Shown here piece by piece: positions 52,380 through 60,714 of a DNA stretch of 64,000 nucleotides. The position numbers and the translations under genes are program-made. Numbering within the stretch: the first letter of the stretch is position 1; every line of letters begins with the position of its first letter. This DNA comes from JAXLQL01 sp046331625 (GTDB lineage Bacteria; Acidobacteriota; Terriglobia; Bryobacterales; Bryobacteraceae). The DNA is taken from the NCBI GenBank assembly GCA_046331625.1, contig JAXLQL010000002.1, positions 434,001 to 498,000 of the forward strand, given 5' to 3'. The notes beneath the pieces are model-generated. The model was given only the letters and a program-made list of their open reading frames with translations, searched no databases and had not been told where the DNA came from.

Positions 52380-52940
52380 ATGCCGGTGGACCACCTCAAG
52401 CTCGCGGCGTATCTCGTCTTCATCGGCTCATGGCTCGTCTTGCTTGTGGTCGCCGCTCTCGGTGCCATCCCGTATCTCGGCCGCGCCGCGGACCCCACAC
52501 CCATCCGCCCCGCCGTCGTCATCGGGACCTTGCTCCAAGCCGCGTCCGTCGCCTGCATCACGCTCACGCTTCCCACCGGACCTCTTCAACCTCATCGCGC
52601 CGAACTCGCGGCTGTGCTGGTGCTCGCTCCGCTTGCAGCTGCGCTGCTGGTGTGGGTGCTGCGATCCACTCCGCGCCGCCGCGAGCCCGAGACGCTCGTC
52701 ACAACGGGCGCCTACGGCTGGCTCCGTCATCCTATGTATGCGGCGTTGTTCGCGATGCTGCTCGCCACCGGACTCCTTGCTTCGAGCCGCCTTCCCTTCC
52801 TGCTCGCCGTCATCTCTTACATCGCCGGAACGGAGCTCCGCGTCGCGGTCGAGGAGTCAGATCTGGCGCACAAGTTCCCCGCCGAATTTCCCGCTTACAA
52901 ACTCCGGACCCGCTGGCGTTATCTCCCCGGCGTTCGCTGA
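52380..52940 (+). CDS. Isoprenylcysteine-methyltransferase-like membrane protein
   Basis: This 186-residue protein starts at ATG 52380; another ATG 12 bases earlier is possible. It has four to five membrane segments ('LAAYLVFIGSWLVLLVVAALGA', 'LAAVLVLAPLAAALLVWVL', 'ALFAMLLATGLLA' and others). The family motif 'LVTTGAYGWLRHPMYAALF' is followed by the C-terminal 'EESDLAHKFPAEFPAYKLRTRWRYLP'. Such proteins are SAM-dependent membrane methyltransferases of the ICMT/PEMT type; the bacterial substrates are mostly unknown. Its 3' end overlaps the convergent gene at 52919 by 22 bases. Confidence 0.85.
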   Translation: MPVDHLKLAAYLVFIGSWLVLLVVAALGAIPYLGRAADPTPIRPAVVIGTLLQAASVACITLTLPTGPLQPHRAELAAVLVLAPLAAALLVWVLRSTPRRREPETLVTTGAYGWLRHPMYAALFAMLLATGLLASSRLPFLLAVISYIAGTELRVAVEESDLAHKFPAEFPAYKLRTRWRYLPGVR

Positions 52941-54313
52941 GGCGCCGCGGGGCAGGCAGTCGCGGGAATAGTCAGCGACAGCTCCGTCCGATCGTCCTTC
53001 GGACTCAAATAAGCCGGATCCGATCGAAGCTTCGAAGTCCCTCTATCGTACAAACAAACCAGTTCCGAGCTCACTGTGTACGACTCGCCGGGGATCAAGC
53101 TTAGCTGGACAATGCTCTCCTTTAGATTCGGCCGGTCAGTGTGCGCCATTGCCGCCGGATTGTCCACACCCTTGACCTCGACGTACACGAAGTCCTCGAT
53201 CAATCGCCCATCGGCCCACGTGACGCGGACAGTCACACGCCGCCGAAACTCAGGCGCGACCACGATGTTCATGTCTTTCATCTGCTCGCCCTCGCCGATC
53301 GTGATCGTTTGCGCCACTGCCCGGTCGCCGACTCCCGGATAGAAGGTCCTTTGGTAAGGGAACGCTGGATATCGCTCATCCTCGGGATTCACCACGAGCA
53401 AGTAACTGCCGGGCGGTATGTGCACGAACTTGAACGAACCTCCCTTGTCTTTGTACTGGCCCTCCCAATAGAGTTCCCTTTCCTTCAGGTCCGCCACTTC
53501 CAACGGCACGATATGTACGATGGCGTGGGGTAGCGGCTTGTTCGTCGCGTCTACCACACGGCCTTCGATGCTACCGCTCGCAAACACGCTGATGTCCCCT
53601 TCTTGACACCCGGCCCTTACCTCAAACGACTGCAGTGGATCGTCGCTGCCGATGTACCAGGCAAGTGTTGTACCCGGTGGTAGGTCGAGCGCGAATGTGT
53701 ACCGGCCGGGTGGTACATCATAGAACGCGGATATCCCCTCAGAGTCTGAGATCGTCTCAAACTCCTTCCCATCCGCCTTCAGCCGCACTATCGTGCTTGC
53801 CAAGTCCCTTGGGGGATGAGTCCCCATGATTCCCTTGAAATTGCGGTCGTGCTGTGCGATTCGACCAGTCAGGGTCGGCAACCGTTGCCCATCGCGCTGT
53901 TGCCGCAGGACGCGCAGCACGGCGCCCGCGCGGTCAATCCTTCTTGTGAAGCTGCAAATGCTGGCATGGAGCTGGCCATCCTGTCCGGCTGACGGATCCA
54001 CTAGGTACACCTCGCCAGTCTCGAATGGAACCCCGCAGTCACCGCCACCGGACCCAGTGAATACCTCAACCTCCCCGGCATCCCCCAACTTCCGACCGAA
54101 ACTCTCGTCCACGCGAATGCGCGCCTTCTTGTAGGTCAGAAAGGCGCCGGCGGTTACAGGCACATCCGTAACCCCCACCACCGTCCCTACAAAGACCGCT
54201 CCACTCTTGCCGGCGAACGGCGCGCATGCATTTGACGCGACGCAAGAACAGGCGATCGCCAACGAACTCGAAGACAGAGCGCCCACCAAAGCCCGCAGTA
54301 GAATCCTCATCAT
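52919..54313 (-). CDS. Secreted protein with carboxypeptidase-regulatory-like domains
   Basis: This ~464-residue protein is counted from the ATG at 54313, which overlaps the upstream stop (TGATG). A signal peptide 'MMRILLRALVGALSSSSLAIA' is followed by 'CSCVASNACAPF', either a lipobox-like or a Cys-rich mature start similar to tissue-inhibitor-like NTR domains ('AVFVGTVVGV...ARIRVDESFG'). Two or three regulatory-like beta-sandwiches follow: 'STIVRLKADGKEFETISDSEGISAFYDVPPGRYTF', 'IEGRVVDATNKPLPHAIVHIV' with 'HIPPGSYLLVVNPED', and 'RRRVTVRVTWADGRLIEDFVYVEV'. It is probably a structural or binding protein on the cell surface, encoded in one operon with the ICMT-like gene upstream. Confidence 0.8.
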   Translation of the reverse strand: MMRILLRALVGALSSSSLAIACSCVASNACAPFAGKSGAVFVGTVVGVTDVPVTAGAFLTYKKARIRVDESFGRKLGDAGEVEVFTGSGGGDCGVPFETGEVYLVDPSAGQDGQLHASICSFTRRIDRAGAVLRVLRQQRDGQRLPTLTGRIAQHDRNFKGIMGTHPPRDLASTIVRLKADGKEFETISDSEGISAFYDVPPGRYTFALDLPPGTTLAWYIGSDDPLQSFEVRAGCQEGDISVFASGSIEGRVVDATNKPLPHAIVHIVPLEVADLKERELYWEGQYKDKGGSFKFVHIPPGSYLLVVNPEDERYPAFPYQRTFYPGVGDRAVAQTITIGEGEQMKDMNIVVAPEFRRRVTVRVTWADGRLIEDFVYVEVKGVDNPAAMAHTDRPNLKESIVQLSLIPGESYTVSSELVCLYDRGTSKLRSDPAYLSPKDDRTELSLTIPATACPAAPQRTPGR

Positions 54314-54816
54314 CAACTCCTCCACGCGCTCAACCGCGGAATCCACCGCGGAACATGAGCACAAAACAACTCGTACTCCCGCCCGAAGCTCTTCCCGAGC
54401 GCCGGCTCCTCATAGCTCGTCACGAACAAGTGAAACAGCAGCCAGATGAACGCACCATAACACAGCAGTGCGATGCTTCCGAAAAGCAGTGCTTGCCCTA
54501 CGATGGCGCTCACCACCGCCACATACATCGGATTCCGCACATAGCGATAGAGCCCTGTCACCACCAACGTGCGCGTGGGAGCCACCGGCGCCGGCGTCCC
54601 CAAACCCTCCATCGCGAATCGCGCGAATGAGTCGAGCACACCGGCCGCTCCGAGCGCGATCAATATCACGCCTAGCACGCGAAAAAGCAGCATCCCCGGA
54701 ACAGGCGTCTCGAAACGCCATCGCGAGATCCACCACGGCACCCACCCGGCCACCACACCCGGTGCGGCGACCAGGAAGAGCAACGAACCGGCGACAGCTC
54801 CTAGCCGCCTATTCAT
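54313..54816 (-). CDS. Isoprenylcysteine-methyltransferase-like membrane protein
   Basis: This 167-residue protein is counted from 'MNRRLGAVAGSLLFLVAAPG'; the longer open frame upstream has a low-complexity basic composition and is rejected. It has four membrane segments and the ICMT/PEMT motif 'TLVVTGLYRYVRNPMYVAVVSAIVGQALLFGS', then 'EEPALGKSFGREYELFCAHVPRWIPRL'. It overlaps the following secreted-protein gene by one base. A second gene of the same type lies at 52380 on the other strand. Confidence 0.88.
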   Translation of the reverse strand: MNRRLGAVAGSLLFLVAAPGVVAGWVPWWISRWRFETPVPGMLLFRVLGVILIALGAAGVLDSFARFAMEGLGTPAPVAPTRTLVVTGLYRYVRNPMYVAVVSAIVGQALLFGSIALLCYGAFIWLLFHLFVTSYEEPALGKSFGREYELFCAHVPRWIPRLSAWRS

Positions 54817-54839
54817 ATCCCGAGTGTAGACGATCCGGC

Positions 54840-55480
54840 GCGCCGAAAATCCGTTTCGGCGGCGCCGCCGTATCGAAAGACATGACGCGTTGGATGTGGT
54901 AGTTGATCGCGCTCGAATTCGCGCAGGCGCAAGGGGTGATGACGCGCTTCGCGAACGCGGCAAGCCTCAGGCGCTACGGGATGCTGGAACTTCGCGGTGG
55001 CGGCCGGATCGCGCGTGCCAATCACCGGTCGAGGACTCGGCCATCCGGCCCGTCGAAGCCTACGGACCGCCAAGCACGGAACTCGCCCCACTCTCGAGGC
55101 CCGCCGGCACAGTTACCGTATCTTATGACGGCAAATCGTCGTCAATTCTCGAAATACAGACAGCGGAGGCGAGCGCCGGCATCTTCGCCCGTTAACGCAA
55201 AGGGAGTGGGCCCTGCCGCGCCTTCAACCCCGCCCCGGAAGGAGAGGTACGCTGCCATCGCCAGGTGCGGTTGCTGGTTGGCAACGCGGAGGTGCAACCG
55301 GCCCCGGTTTCGCGCGCACCGGACCAGCCCGAAGTGGATCGCATCGCGCTCACAGTCCCGGCGAACCAGACCGGCTGCTATCTCCCCGTGCTGGCGCGGA
55401 CCGGCCTGATCCTCAGCAACATCGTCACGATCTCTGTGGCACCCGAGGCGGAAGAAGGCGTGCGCCGATCCGGCCGGGCT
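54840..55480 (+). pseudogene. Decayed gene with a TIGR03437-like C-terminal domain
   Basis: Pieces of one protein can be read in successive plus-strand frames: 'GTVTVSYDGKSSSILEIQTAEASAGIFAR' to 55195, then 'VNAKGVGPAA' in another frame, then 'RLLVGNAEVQPAPVSRAPDQPEVDRIALTVPANQTGCYLPVLARTG...NIVTISVAP' to about 55445. The order and wording match the C-terminal domain expanded in Solibacter-type genomes. At least two frameshifts and no start are visible. The beginning before ~55070 is not recognisable. Confidence 0.6.
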
Positions 55481-56005
55481 CAGCGCGGCCGAGTTGACAA
55501 CGCTTGGCGGCAGGCACTCGCTGACGCCTGGCATCGGTTTCGCTCAGCCGCATCGTGAACGATCTCGGCCCGGTTCCACTGTAGCCGGAAAACATTTTCC
55601 GCGCGTTTCGGGAGATATGATGGCGGCGCGATGTTCATGCTCGATCCGCGAACGGAACAACGGGCAGGCCACACAGAGGCAGGGGTTCGGCGGGACTTAC
55701 ACAAACTCAAACTTGGTGAGCGATCCGAACCGCACCGGTGCTGCTCGTGGTGCCAAAGTTACGGCCTCGATGATCGGCGCACAGTTACGAAGTCCGGCGC
55801 CGCCGCTCAAAGGGTGGACAGGGGCCGCCGATACCGGTTGACAGAAGTGTTTATCATGGATGCCCACGAACTCTCGAAATAGCGTAGTACGAAAAACTTG
55901 AGTACTAAGTAGCGAAAAGGACTGAAGTCCCGAGGGGAGTTGTATACTCGACGATAAGCGGGCCGCCAAGCGACCCGTCACATCCCCCATCCAGGAGAGT
56001 AATGA
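55481..56005. other. Intergenic region, no supported gene
   Basis: Several short frames are open but none has natural composition or a recognisable domain. A partial hairpin repeat (GGACTGAAGTCC) lies at 55920-55931. A ribosome-binding site AGGAG at 55993-55997 belongs to the following gene. Confidence 0.45.
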
Positions 56006-56049
56006 ATGAGTAGTTCCTATTTTGGCCGCCGTTCGGTGGCATTGGCGTT

Positions 56050-56946
56050 TTGGTCTTCGGCGCTGGCAGTTTGCTGGCCGACGACGAAAAAGGTGGAAGG
56101 CGAAAGGACGACGAAGGACGCGATGACATCAGCGTCCACGAGAAGAACAAGGCCGGCGTGGGCCGGGCACCCACGGCTGGAGGCACGGCTGCGCTCTCGG
56201 CCATCCGGAATCACGGCGGTCCAGTGATGGTGACTCCGGTCGCGTACCTCATCTGGTACGGCAACTGGAATCAGACCAACGCGAGCGATACGCCGGCTGG
56301 CCAGGAACTGGTTCGGACGTTTCTTCGCGGGCTCGGAAACTCGCCGTACTTCAACATCAACAAGTCCTACGCGTCGTCTGGAAACGTGATCTTGAGTTCG
56401 CTCGAGTACACCGATCCGGGCTCGTTGGGAACGACTCTTTCCGACAGCAATGTCCGGACAATCGTGTCCAATGCGATCAACAGCGGGCGGCTCGGCGCGG
56501 CCGATCAGACGGGAGTCTACTTCGTGTTGACCTCGTCGAATGTCAACAAGTCTGGCTTCTGCTCGCAGTACTGCGGATGGCACACGTACGCCACGATCAA
56601 CCGAGTGGCGGTGAAGTATTCGTTCGTGGGCAATGCCCAGCGGTGTTTGAGCGCTTGCGCGGCGCAATCGGTGAGTCCGAACGGGAACCCGGGAGTGGAT
56701 GGGATGATTTCGGTGATCGCGCATGAGCTCGAAGAGACGGCGAGCGATCCACTGTTGAACGCGTGGTATGACGCGAGCGGCAACGAGAACGCGGACAAGT
56801 GCGCGTGGACGTTCGGGTCGGCTCAGACGCGGCTGCCGAACGGGGCTTCTTACAACATGACGGTGGGCGGGAAGAATTTCCTGGTCCAGCGAAACTTGTC
56901 TGCGGAAGACAACAAGTGCTACGTGGAGTATCACGGGCGGCAGTAG
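56050..56946 (+). CDS. EXORDIUM/phosphate-induced protein 1 (Phi-1) family protein, signal peptide frameshifted
   Basis: This protein of ~298 residues belongs to the Phi-1/EXORDIUM family, best known from plant cell walls. Family marks are 'VAYLIWYGNWNQT', 'VYFVLTSSNVNKSGFCSQYCGWHTY', 'MISVIAHELEETASDPLLNAWYD' and the conserved cysteines near 'DKCAWTFG'. The only start in this frame is a TTG at 56050, in the middle of a signal peptide. An ATG at 56006 with AGGAG 8 bases upstream reads 'MSSSYFGRRSVALAF', which would join perfectly to 'VFGAGSLLADDEKGG' if the TTTT at 56048-56051 had one more T. So either a homopolymer error or a true frameshift has cut off the signal peptide. Confidence 0.82.
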   Translation: MVFGAGSLLADDEKGGRRKDDEGRDDISVHEKNKAGVGRAPTAGGTAALSAIRNHGGPVMVTPVAYLIWYGNWNQTNASDTPAGQELVRTFLRGLGNSPYFNINKSYASSGNVILSSLEYTDPGSLGTTLSDSNVRTIVSNAINSGRLGAADQTGVYFVLTSSNVNKSGFCSQYCGWHTYATINRVAVKYSFVGNAQRCLSACAAQSVSPNGNPGVDGMISVIAHELEETASDPLLNAWYDASGNENADKCAWTFGSAQTRLPNGASYNMTVGGKNFLVQRNLSAEDNKCYVEYHGRQ

Positions 56947-57158
56947 CTGGATCCTGGAGTGGCCCGCGCTCACTGGGGCGCGGGCGGGACCGAGGTCCGC
57001 GCGGGCTAGAGCCACGCCAAGGCGCTAAAGCCGCTCCGCACCGCGGCGGAGCCGCAATCGCAGATCGTTGCTCAAACATCAGAAGTGGGACTGATGTCCC
57101 GCGCAGGGCAAAGCCTGCCCACGCGGGCTGAAATCTTGGCTGCCGGCGAGCGCGCCAG
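56947..57158. repeat. Intergenic region with hairpin repeats
   Basis: A degenerate copy (GCGGGACCGAGGTCCGCGCGGGC, ~56987-57009) and a better copy (GTGGGACTGATGTCCCGCGCAGGGCAAAGCCTGCC, 57085-57119) of the dispersed double-hairpin repeat are present. No gene is supported. Confidence 0.7.
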
Positions 57159-57170
57159 TTGACAACTACA

Positions 57171-57185
57171 TTGTCATAATGACAA
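57171..57185. promoter_or_regulatory. Perfect 15-base palindrome, candidate MarR operator
   Basis: TTGTCATAATGACAA is a perfect inverted repeat centred on 57178, three bases upstream of the first start codon of the methyltransferase gene. TTGACA at 57159-57164 just before it could be a -35 element. A MarR-family regulator is encoded by the convergent neighbour (57817-58248). MarR proteins bind such short palindromes, so repression of this gene is plausible. Confidence 0.55.
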
Positions 57186-57188
57186 GCT

Positions 57189-57824
57189 ATGGTCATGACT
57201 TCGGCCACTCTCCCGTCCCCTTGCACCGCCCATGGATGGCGGAGCCAGTTCGGCTGCCCGCGCGGCTGGCTCGGCTGGTTGGTGGGCCACCTGATGGCCT
57301 GGAAGAATCGTGAGCGCAGCGAGTGGGTGATCGGATTGCTCGGCGTGATGCCCGGAGACCGAACGCTCGAGATCGGGTTCGGTTCGGGCGCCGACATCCG
57401 CCGCGTGCTGGGCGTGTCAGAGAGTGTTTCAGCCGCAGGCGTGGATCACTCCCAGGAAATGGTTCGGCAAGCCCGGCGGCGGAATCGTCAGGCGGTGCTC
57501 GACGGCCGCGCCGACCTGCGGCAAGGGCCGGCGGACCGCCTTCCATTCGATAGCGAGGCCTTCGACAAGGTATTCTCGATCAATGTGGCGCAGTTCTGGA
57601 CCGATCCCCGAGCCGTTCTCGCCGAAGCCAAGCGAGTCATGCGCTCTGGCGCCACCATCGCGGTCGCCGTGCAGCCACGCCACGCGAATGCCACCCGCGA
57701 GGACGCCATTCGCACTGGAGAATCTCTACACCGTGCGCTCGAAGTGGCGGGCTTCACGGCCGTAGCGCTCCAGATGTACGAAGCGCAGCCGGTTCCGGTG
57801 GCCTGCGCCACCGCCGTCAAATGA
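57189..57824 (+). CDS. Class I SAM-dependent methyltransferase
   Basis: This 211-residue cytoplasmic protein has the Rossmann-type motifs in order: motif I 'TLEIGFGSGADIRRVL' near residue 59, 'AAGVDHSQEMVRQARRR', 'LPFDSEAFDKVFSINVAQFWTDP' and 'AEAKRVMRSGATIAVAVQP'. It resembles methyltransferase_11-type enzymes acting on small molecules or quinones. The ATG at 57195 is an alternative start. A palindrome lies just upstream, and the gene converges on a MarR gene with an 8-base 3' overlap, which suggests the pair is a regulated response unit. Confidence 0.88.
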   Translation: MVMTSATLPSPCTAHGWRSQFGCPRGWLGWLVGHLMAWKNRERSEWVIGLLGVMPGDRTLEIGFGSGADIRRVLGVSESVSAAGVDHSQEMVRQARRRNRQAVLDGRADLRQGPADRLPFDSEAFDKVFSINVAQFWTDPRAVLAEAKRVMRSGATIAVAVQPRHANATREDAIRTGESLHRALEVAGFTAVALQMYEAQPVPVACATAVK

Positions 57825-58248
57825 TCGATCGCACCGCCGCCAGCGTCTCCGCTGCCTGATTCATCGCCGCGGAACTCGGTAACCGCAGTTCCGCGAGCAA
57901 CCGTCTCTCGGCTGCGGCCATTGCTTCTACCTTCTTCCTCCCCGGCGTGGTGAGCTGAATCAGGCTCGAGCGTTTATGCGCTGGGTTGGACACGGGACGA
58001 ACCAAGCCGTCTTCGAGTAGCCCATTGACGACGATTTGGATGTGCTGCCGGCTCACCTGCCGAGCCCGAGCCATTTGCGGGACAGTCTGCGGCCCCGAAT
58101 TGGCCAGCGACCGCAGTATGCCTCGGCGCGCCGCGGACAACTCGCCTTGACCATGCACCTGCTCGGCGGCGGCGCGCAGGGTGTGGAAGAGGGCCACGCA
58201 CTCGTCGGAGAGTCGGAGGAAAGCGTCCACGCGGGATCCCGAAGGCAT
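57817..58248 (-). CDS. MarR-family transcriptional regulator
   Basis: This 143-residue protein starts at 'MPSGSRVDAFLRLSDE'; the longer frame has an unlikely N-terminus. The winged helix-turn-helix is 'QTVPQMARARQVSRQHIQIVVNGLLEDGLVRPVSNPAHKRSSLIQLTTPGR', with the recognition helix at 'SRQHIQIVVNGL' and the wing containing 'HKRSSLIQLT'. It converges on the methyltransferase gene, whose promoter region carries a palindrome of the size bound by MarR dimers. The ligand is unknown. Confidence 0.88.
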   Translation of the reverse strand: MPSGSRVDAFLRLSDECVALFHTLRAAAEQVHGQGELSAARRGILRSLANSGPQTVPQMARARQVSRQHIQIVVNGLLEDGLVRPVSNPAHKRSSLIQLTTPGRKKVEAMAAAERRLLAELRLPSSAAMNQAAETLAAVRSII

Positions 58249-58258
58249 CGAGAATAGC

Positions 58259-58405
58259 TTAGTACGAACGGCGGCGCAGGCCGAGTGCGACGAGCGCCAC
58301 TCCTGAAATGACCAACAGCCATGGGCTGGGCTCGGGGAGCGGCTGGATTTCGGCAATAGCGGCCGACAAACGGACGATCGCCTGAGACGCGATTGCAGGC
58401 TGCAT
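58259..58405 (-). CDS. Short ORF ending in a PEP-CTERM sorting tail
   Basis: The 48-residue frame from ATG 58405 ends in 'PLPEPSPWLLVISGVALVALGLRRRSY'. This is a PEP motif followed by one membrane segment and a basic end, the standard exosortase sorting signal. The frame is open further upstream into the sulfatase 3' region without a clear start. It is most likely the surviving tail of a larger surface protein, since PEP-CTERM tails do not occur alone. No exosortase is visible in the window. Confidence 0.55.
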   Translation of the reverse strand: MQPAIASQAIVRLSAAIAEIQPLPEPSPWLLVISGVALVALGLRRRSY

Positions 58406-58463
58406 TGTAGGAGTGCTATCGGATGAACCCCTGAGCGGCTTTAGCCCGAACGAGGGGATTTTG

Positions 58464-59864
58464 TCAGTTCCGGTAGTAGCGCTTTTCGAGTTCGGCGGGG
58501 GCTGGCGTGGCTACGGGTGTGGTCTTGCGGTCGAGGTCGAGCTTGGGTCCGAAATCGGCGTACCAGCGTTTCAAGTGCACCAGGAGCCAAGCAACCAAAC
58601 GCGGATTTTGGGGAGCGATGTCGTTGGATTCGCCGGGGTCGCTCTCCATGTCGAATAGCTGCTTGCGCTCGAAGGCGTAGTCAGAGAAGAGCTTCCACCG
58701 GCCGAGGCGGACCGCCATAGGGAGGCTGGGCGCAGCGCCACGCTGGGGAAAGTGCGACTCGAAGACGAGCGCGCGCTCGGGCATCACGGCCTGGCGCTGC
58801 AGGATGGGCAGGAGATTGACGCCGCCATCGGAGGTCCAGTCGCGGCGGTGGATTCCGCCGGGGGCACTGAAGGTGGGGAACAGGTCGAGCACGCTCGCGA
58901 CGTAGGGGTTCACAGAACCGGGAGGAATCACGCCAGGCCATGCGGCGATGGCGGGCACGCGCACGCCGCCATCCCACAACTGGGTCTTCATGCCCCGGAG
59001 CGGCCCGGCGGATCCGCGCGAGTACTTACTCTTGTGCGCTTCGGGTCCGTTGTCGGAAGTGACAAATACGAGCGTGTTGTCCTCGATTTTCTTCTCGCGC
59101 AGCATGGCGAGTATGCGGCCTATGCCGAAATCGAGATCGGTTACGGTCTGGAAGTAAGTCTGCTCCTCGGGGGACCAGTCGCCGTAAAGCTTCGATTGGT
59201 GCGCAAGCGGCGCGAGCGGTTCGTGCGGCGCGTTGTACCAGAGGTTGAGAAAGAACGGCCGGCCTTCGGTGGTCTGCTGCTCGATCACGTCGAGCGCCAT
59301 GGCGGTTTGCAGATCGGTGACGTGGCCGAATTGCATGGTGGGGCGATCTTCGTTGAAGATCACCTCGGGATTGATCGACCGCGCGTACTGGTTCCAGGGC
59401 GACGATGGGCGTCCGCCGAACGAGCCAGCGAATTGATCGAAGCCCTGATGGCGGGGGATCGCGGCGTCAGGCGGCTCGCCGAGGTGCCACTTGCCGACGT
59501 GCGCGGTGAAGTATCCCGCGTCATGCAGCACCTCTGCGATGGTGAGCGCGGAGGAGGGCAATGGGTAGCGCGGGAGGCGTTCCGGGAGGTCGGCGTAGTG
59601 GATCCCGTAGCGCTGCGGATAGTGTCCGGTCATGATGGCGGCGCGGGTGGGCGAACATACGGGCGAGGTGGTGTAGAACTGCGTGAAGCGGACGCCGCGC
59701 GAGGCGAGGCGATCGAGGTTGGGGGTTTGGATGATGCGGTTGCCGTAGCAGCCGAGGTCGCCGTAGCCGAGGTCGTCGCAGAGGATGAGGATGATGTTCG
59801 GCAACCGGCTTTGGGCCAGAGTGGGGAGACCGGCGAGAGTTCCGAGGAAGGCGCGTCTATGCAT
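58464..59864 (-). CDS. Secreted arylsulfatase-type sulfatase
   Basis: This 466-residue protein is counted from 'MHRRAFLGTLAGLPTLAQS', a signal of the RR type; the longer frame upstream is rejected. The family start is 'PNIILILCDDLGYGDLGCYGN', with metal-binding Asp-Asp. The formylglycine motif is 'PVCSPTRAAIMTGHYPQRYG', the Cys-type sulfatase signature. 'AHVGKWHLG' and 'LVFVTSDNGPE' complete the active site. It would need formylglycine-generating enzyme, not encoded here. It likely releases sulfate from polysaccharides outside the cytoplasm. It is divergent from the gene at 59959. Confidence 0.95.
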   Translation of the reverse strand: MHRRAFLGTLAGLPTLAQSRLPNIILILCDDLGYGDLGCYGNRIIQTPNLDRLASRGVRFTQFYTTSPVCSPTRAAIMTGHYPQRYGIHYADLPERLPRYPLPSSALTIAEVLHDAGYFTAHVGKWHLGEPPDAAIPRHQGFDQFAGSFGGRPSSPWNQYARSINPEVIFNEDRPTMQFGHVTDLQTAMALDVIEQQTTEGRPFFLNLWYNAPHEPLAPLAHQSKLYGDWSPEEQTYFQTVTDLDFGIGRILAMLREKKIEDNTLVFVTSDNGPEAHKSKYSRGSAGPLRGMKTQLWDGGVRVPAIAAWPGVIPPGSVNPYVASVLDLFPTFSAPGGIHRRDWTSDGGVNLLPILQRQAVMPERALVFESHFPQRGAAPSLPMAVRLGRWKLFSDYAFERKQLFDMESDPGESNDIAPQNPRLVAWLLVHLKRWYADFGPKLDLDRKTTPVATPAPAELEKRYYRN

Positions 59865-59958
59865 GGCAGTAATGGTGGACGCGAGCGAAAACGGGCCGTG
59901 AACGGAGTTTTGAGTATAGCAATGGAGCCGTGGCGGTGACCCGCGGTATCGTGGACTA

Positions 59959-60561
59959 TTGAAGCTCTTGCCGATTGTCGCGCCGATTGCCGCGCTGGTG
60001 GCGGCGTTGCCCATGGCGGGCGCGGTGCAACTCGAGATCGGCTTCCCGGTGCTCGAACGGATGCTGGCGAATCAGTTGTTCACGCAGGAGGGCCGGCGGT
60101 ACGTGAAAGGCACGCGCAACGACAAGTGCAGCTTCGCGTATTTGGCGAATCCGCGGATTTCGGGGTCGGGGGGGAAGCTGGCGGTTCATGCGCGATTCAC
60201 GGGCCGCAGCGCGATCGATTTGCTGGGGCAGTGCATCGGGCTCGGCGATGATTTCGAATTGACGATCTTCGCGGCGCCTTACTGGAAAGACGGCAAGCTG
60301 GCGATCAAGGATGTGAGTGTGGATAGCCATGGTCGCGATGGGATCTATATTCGGCGGGTGCGCGCGGCGCTGGCGTCGACGCTCGAGCGGGACTTTCGCT
60401 ATCCGCTGGAAGGGGAGGCGAAGAAGATCCTCGAGGAGCCGCGCGTTGACGGTTGGTTCCGGCAGGAGCTTTCGGGGTTCCAGATTCCGCAGGTGGAGGT
60501 CACGGGTGAGGCGGTGGTGTTTTCGCTGGAGTTCCGGTTGAAGGTGAAGGTGGCGAAGTGA
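59959..60561 (+). CDS. Small secreted protein with a lipid-binding-like fold pattern
   Basis: The protein has 200 residues with a TTG start. The signal peptide is 'MKLLPIVAPIAALVAALPMAGA'. The mature part begins 'VQLEIGFPVLERMLANQLFTQEGRRYVKG' and has alternating beta-strands ('KLAVHARFTGRSAIDLLGQCIGL', 'FELTIFAAPYWKDGKLAIKDVSV'). It ends in 'VEVTGEAVVFSLEFRLKVKV'. The pattern is that of small periplasmic proteins with a long antiparallel sheet around a helix, such as YceB/DUF1439-like lipid-binding proteins. This is a resemblance, not an identification. Confidence 0.65.
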   Translation: MKLLPIVAPIAALVAALPMAGAVQLEIGFPVLERMLANQLFTQEGRRYVKGTRNDKCSFAYLANPRISGSGGKLAVHARFTGRSAIDLLGQCIGLGDDFELTIFAAPYWKDGKLAIKDVSVDSHGRDGIYIRRVRAALASTLERDFRYPLEGEAKKILEEPRVDGWFRQELSGFQIPQVEVTGEAVVFSLEFRLKVKVAK

Positions 60562-60714
60562 TCCGCACCCGCTACGGATCCTGCCGCCGGGCGGCGTAGC
60601 CGGCTCCGGGCGTCCGTGAATTGCCACTTCAGCGACCGTGCTCCGATTTCATATATAATCGTTCGCATTATCCGGGCGGTCTCCGGCTGTCGGCGGAGAT
60701 GTCTTCGGAGGCGT

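Noticed and set aside
57159..57180. Complete sigma-70 promoter (TTGACA and CATAAT)
   Set aside because: The spacing is only ~10 bases, too short for a standard promoter. Only the palindrome is reported.
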